DNA from: Gammaproteobacteria bacterium UBA4475
GTDB taxonomy: Bacteria > Pseudomonadota > Gammaproteobacteria > Pseudomonadales > Azotimanducaceae
DNA: 10,290 bases
Assembly (NCBI GenBank): GCA_002389265.1
Contig: DGOD01000097.1
Coordinates: 1,054-11,343 of the forward strand
Reading direction: 5' to 3'
The translations under genes and the position numbers were made by a program. Positions 8,810 through 10,290 of this stretch are shown piece after piece (the stretch's first letter is position 1; each line of letters opens with the position of its first letter). The notes under the pieces were generated by a model. It was given only the letters and a program-made list of their open reading frames with translations. It made no database searches and had not been told where the DNA came from.

Positions 8810-8982
8810 GCCTGACCTCAACCCTCGCGCACCCGGGCTGAAGAAATTATCCGCAACACCCATCGCAGGCGCTGGCTGATCGCGTGCCAGACCAAGCAAC
8901 CCCGTTACCGACAAGCGGCTTTGTATCTGGCGCCAAATTATAACCGCATGGACCGGTGATTTCTTCGGATTTCGCCGCACAT

Positions 8983-9495
8983 TTACTCTGGGGTGTTGTC
9001 TCTATCCAGGAACACCGGCTCCAGCGAATGGCCATGCTCGATACAAAAGCTGAGCAACTCGCCGAAGAAGCGATTTATCTGAGATTTTTCGTCGGGTTGA
9101 AACATATCCGGATTAGGGGTTTGGTAGCGATATCTGAAATTTCTGTGGCGCTCAAAACCGGTCACCTCCGCCGACTTAATATCGTGGTAGATGCGAACCT
9201 CCAACACCGGCCATTTGACCCAAGGCTGATCGTCTTCGCTGGTGACTCGAACCGACAGCATGGTCGTGTAAGGACACCGCTCGGAGATCTGCATGGTCAC
9301 CAGTGCACCATCTTCAGTGATACCTTGAACGGCACCTTGACTGGTCACTTGAGTGGCACCTTGGACACCAAAAGATAACGCGTCCTGCTTTGCCATATGG
9401 GGAAACAGGCGCAGCAAGCGGATGTAATTTGCATCACATTCAGCCATATCTGACACCAGGTCAGGTACATAACGCCGTGACTTAGTCCGCTCCAT
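8983..9495 (-). CDS. yqiB: DUF1249 family protein (YqiB-like), function unknown
   Basis: The 170-residue protein resembles E. coli YqiB (140 residues). Shared elements are RRYVPDL near the start, the YTTML strand, the VRIYHD motif, AEV, and FQPDEKSQINRFFGELL with a following CIEHGH. The family is small, cytoplasmic and of unknown function. It often sits between cpdA and parE relatives; here it lies directly upstream of the parE leader. I chose the ATG at 9495 because AAGGA stands just upstream (about 9500-9504) and the N-terminus then matches YqiB. The frame also opens at a TTG at 9552, which would add 19 residues with no ribosome binding site. Relative to YqiB there is an insertion of about 14 residues made of a four-residue repeat (44-59; see repeat entry). 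No membrane segment or catalytic motif is visible. The gap to waaA upstream is 81 bp. Confidence 0.85.
   Translation of the reverse strand: MERTKSRRYVPDLVSDMAECDANYIRLLRLFPHMAKQDALSFGVQGATQVTSQGAVQGITEDGALVTMQISERCPYTTMLSVRVTSEDDQPWVKWPVLEVRIYHDIKSAEVTGFERHRNFRYRYQTPNPDMFQPDEKSQINRFFGELLSFCIEHGHSLEPVFLDRDNTPE
9319..9366 (-). repeat. Four in-frame 12-bp tandem repeats inside the DUF1249 gene
   Basis: Four adjacent 12-bp units on the plus strand read GATACCTTGAAC, GGCACCTTGACT, GGTCACTTGAGT and GGCACCTTGGAC. The units fall exactly on codon boundaries of the minus-strand gene. They encode VQGA, TQVT, SQGA and VQGI in that order, a repeat of the form X-Q-G-A. E. coli YqiB has only a short turn at this place, so the array accounts for most of the insertion. 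Copy-number change would keep the frame. Confidence 0.85.
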
Positions 9496-9510
9496 ATTTT
9501 CCTTGCTCAC
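9496..9510 (-). promoter_or_regulatory. Ribosome binding site deciding the DUF1249 start
   Basis: On the minus strand GCAAGGAAAAT directly precedes the ATG at 9495. AAGGA is a good Shine-Dalgarno core at about 4-5 bases spacing. This favours the ATG over the upstream TTG at 9552. Confidence 0.65.
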
Positions 9511-9576
9511 CTTATTCAAACCGCGCCAATCACGGGTGTCTGTTATGCCCAAAGGGTACCACAGAAAGCCTCTAGT

Positions 9577-10290
9577 TTATTCTCCGAGCTGGGCATCAAT
9601 CAGCCGCAACGTCAGCTTCAGGGCACCTCGATTCTCCGCCATTGTCTGCAGCGCAGCCGCACCCAGCCGCTGGCGTTGCGTTGCACTCTGACACAAAGAC
9701 GCCAGACTGGATGCCAATGCTGCCGGGGACGCCACTCGAAGCAGTCCGCCGTTGGCGATAAATCGATCCGCAATGTCTTGGATATTGCGTAAATGTTGAC
9801 CCATTATCACCGGCTTACCATGGCTTGCCGGTTCCATCGGGTTATGTCCACCCACTGGCACCAGACTACCACCAACAAAGGTGATGTCGGCAATGGGATA
9901 CAGATAGCCCAGCTCACCCATGGTATCCAGCAGGTAGACCTGGGTCTGGGGGCTACAGTTAAGGTTCGTGCTGCGGCGCACCGTCACCAGACCCAGGGTT
10001 TGACACAGGCGTTCGACCTGCTCAGCCCGATAATGATGACGGGGGGCTAGCACCAGCAAGATTTCCGGCTGAGACTGCAGCAGGGGGCGCACCGCATCGA
10101 GGAGCATCTGCTCCTCACCGGGATGAGTACTACCGGCCACGATAATCAGGCGCTGACCCAATATTTGACTGAACTCCGCTGATCGCTGCAGAAGATCTGC
10201 TGGCTGACTGGCGTCAAATTTGATGCTGCCGGTCACTTGCAGACGCGCAGGTGCTAAACCAAGCTCGACGAACCGATCTCCTTGCTCGCG
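9577..10290 (-). CDS. waaA: 3-deoxy-D-manno-octulosonic acid (Kdo) transferase, C-terminal part
   Basis: WaaA (KdtA, glycosyltransferase family 30) adds Kdo from CMP-Kdo to lipid IVA at the cytoplasmic face of the inner membrane, starting the LPS core. Only 237 C-terminal residues are visible; the frame stays open to the right edge, and about 190 more residues are expected beyond it (E. coli WaaA has 425). The GTG at 10236 lies inside the domain (LQVTGSIKFD) and is not the start. The visible part is the second Rossmann domain of a GT-B enzyme: VTGSIKFD, AGSTHPGEE (visible residues 52-60), LAPRHHYR (81-88), DTMGELG, and the signature GGSLVPVGGHNPMEPA (140-155), followed by GKPVIMG. These residues bind CMP-Kdo in the family. 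The stop codon lies 81 bp before the DUF1249 start on the same strand, so read-through is possible. Whether it adds one, two or more Kdo residues cannot be told from this part. Confidence 0.95.
   Translation of the reverse strand, partial: REQGDRFVELGLAPARLQVTGSIKFDASQPADLLQRSAEFSQILGQRLIIVAGSTHPGEEQMLLDAVRPLLQSQPEILLVLAPRHHYRAEQVERLCQTLGLVTVRRSTNLNCSPQTQVYLLDTMGELGYLYPIADITFVGGSLVPVGGHNPMEPASHGKPVIMGQHLRNIQDIADRFIANGGLLRVASPAALASSLASLCQSATQRQRLGAAALQTMAENRGALKLTLRLIDAQLGE

Larger units (their letters stand above)
8724..8982 (-). promoter_or_regulatory. Non-coding upstream region of parE with promoter candidate
   Basis: This 259-bp gap between the DUF1249 stop codon and the parE start is the longest non-coding stretch in the window. 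On the minus strand a perfect TATAAT lies at 8942-8937, giving a predicted transcript start about 205 bases before parE. I see no good -35 box at 16-18 bp, so it could be a weak or activator-dependent promoter. A hairpin lies further down (8788-8809). Two short minus-strand frames here (from a GTG at 8980 and an ATG at 9035) lack ribosome binding sites and recognisable products. I see no remnant of yqiA or cpdA, which occupy this place in Pseudomonas and E. coli relatives. Confidence 0.45.

Noticed and set aside
8436..8879. Plus-strand open frame of 147 codons opposite the parE start and leader
   Set aside because: It is antisense to the conserved GHKL ATPase region of parE, has no ribosome binding site and no recognisable domain. 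Its length follows from the codon pattern of parE.
8789..9035. Small minus-strand frames in and around the parE leader as remnants of yqiA or cpdA
   Set aside because: The translations show neither an esterase Gly-X-Ser-X-Gly motif nor metallophosphoesterase motifs, and one of them overlaps the end of the DUF1249 gene out of frame.
8956..9378. Plus-strand open frame of 140 codons opposite the DUF1249 gene
   Set aside because: It is antisense to a family member with clear YqiB motifs and has no recognisable product. The DUF1249 frame has a good ribosome binding site.
9496..9552. TTG at 9552 as the start of the DUF1249 gene
   Set aside because: There is no ribosome binding site, the extra 19 residues have no counterpart in YqiB, and the ATG at 9495 has a good AAGGA upstream.

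Overview
The window comes from the chromosome of a gammaproteobacterium, most likely a free-living member of the Pseudomonadales or the former Cellvibrionales. Every recognisable gene is a core or near-core gammaproteobacterial gene. The order fimX - serB - ahpA-like - parC - parE - DUF1249 (yqiB) matches, as I recall it, the block in Pseudomonas aeruginosa that holds fimX, serB, parC, parE and cpdA. FimX-type proteins and two-ACT-domain SerB also point to that part of the Gammaproteobacteria. There are no tRNAs, rRNAs, insertion sequences, phage genes or CRISPR arrays, and base composition looks even throughout.

Left part (1-4514). The window opens inside a plus-strand gene for a FimX-like protein, a degenerate REC-PAS-GGDEF-EAL protein that probably senses c-di-GMP and acts on type IV pili. 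A short spacer carrying a 13-bp tandem repeat separates it from the convergent minus-strand serB (phosphoserine phosphatase). serB shares an 85-bp divergent promoter region with a plus-strand AhpA/Smp-like membrane protein. That protein carries an extra cytoplasmic domain that I read as a catalytically dead class III nucleotide-cyclase domain.

Middle part (4535-8723). parE and parC lie on the minus strand in the order parE then parC, 31 bp apart, so both topoisomerase IV subunits are probably made from one transcript. The catalytic residues are intact and the quinolone-contact residues of ParC are of the susceptible type.

Right part (8724-10290). A 259-bp non-coding stretch with a good -10 box and a hairpin precedes parE. 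Upstream of it lie a DUF1249 (YqiB-like) gene with an in-frame 12-bp tandem repeat and then the 3' part of waaA (Kdo transferase), which runs off the window. The yqiA and cpdA genes that usually sit between parE and the DUF1249 gene are absent.

The window is mainly an ordinary core-genome region. The observations most worth a second look are the AhpA-pseudocyclase fusion, the repeat insertion in the DUF1249 protein, and the loss of the yqiA-cpdA segment. I see no sign of a defence system or mobile element.
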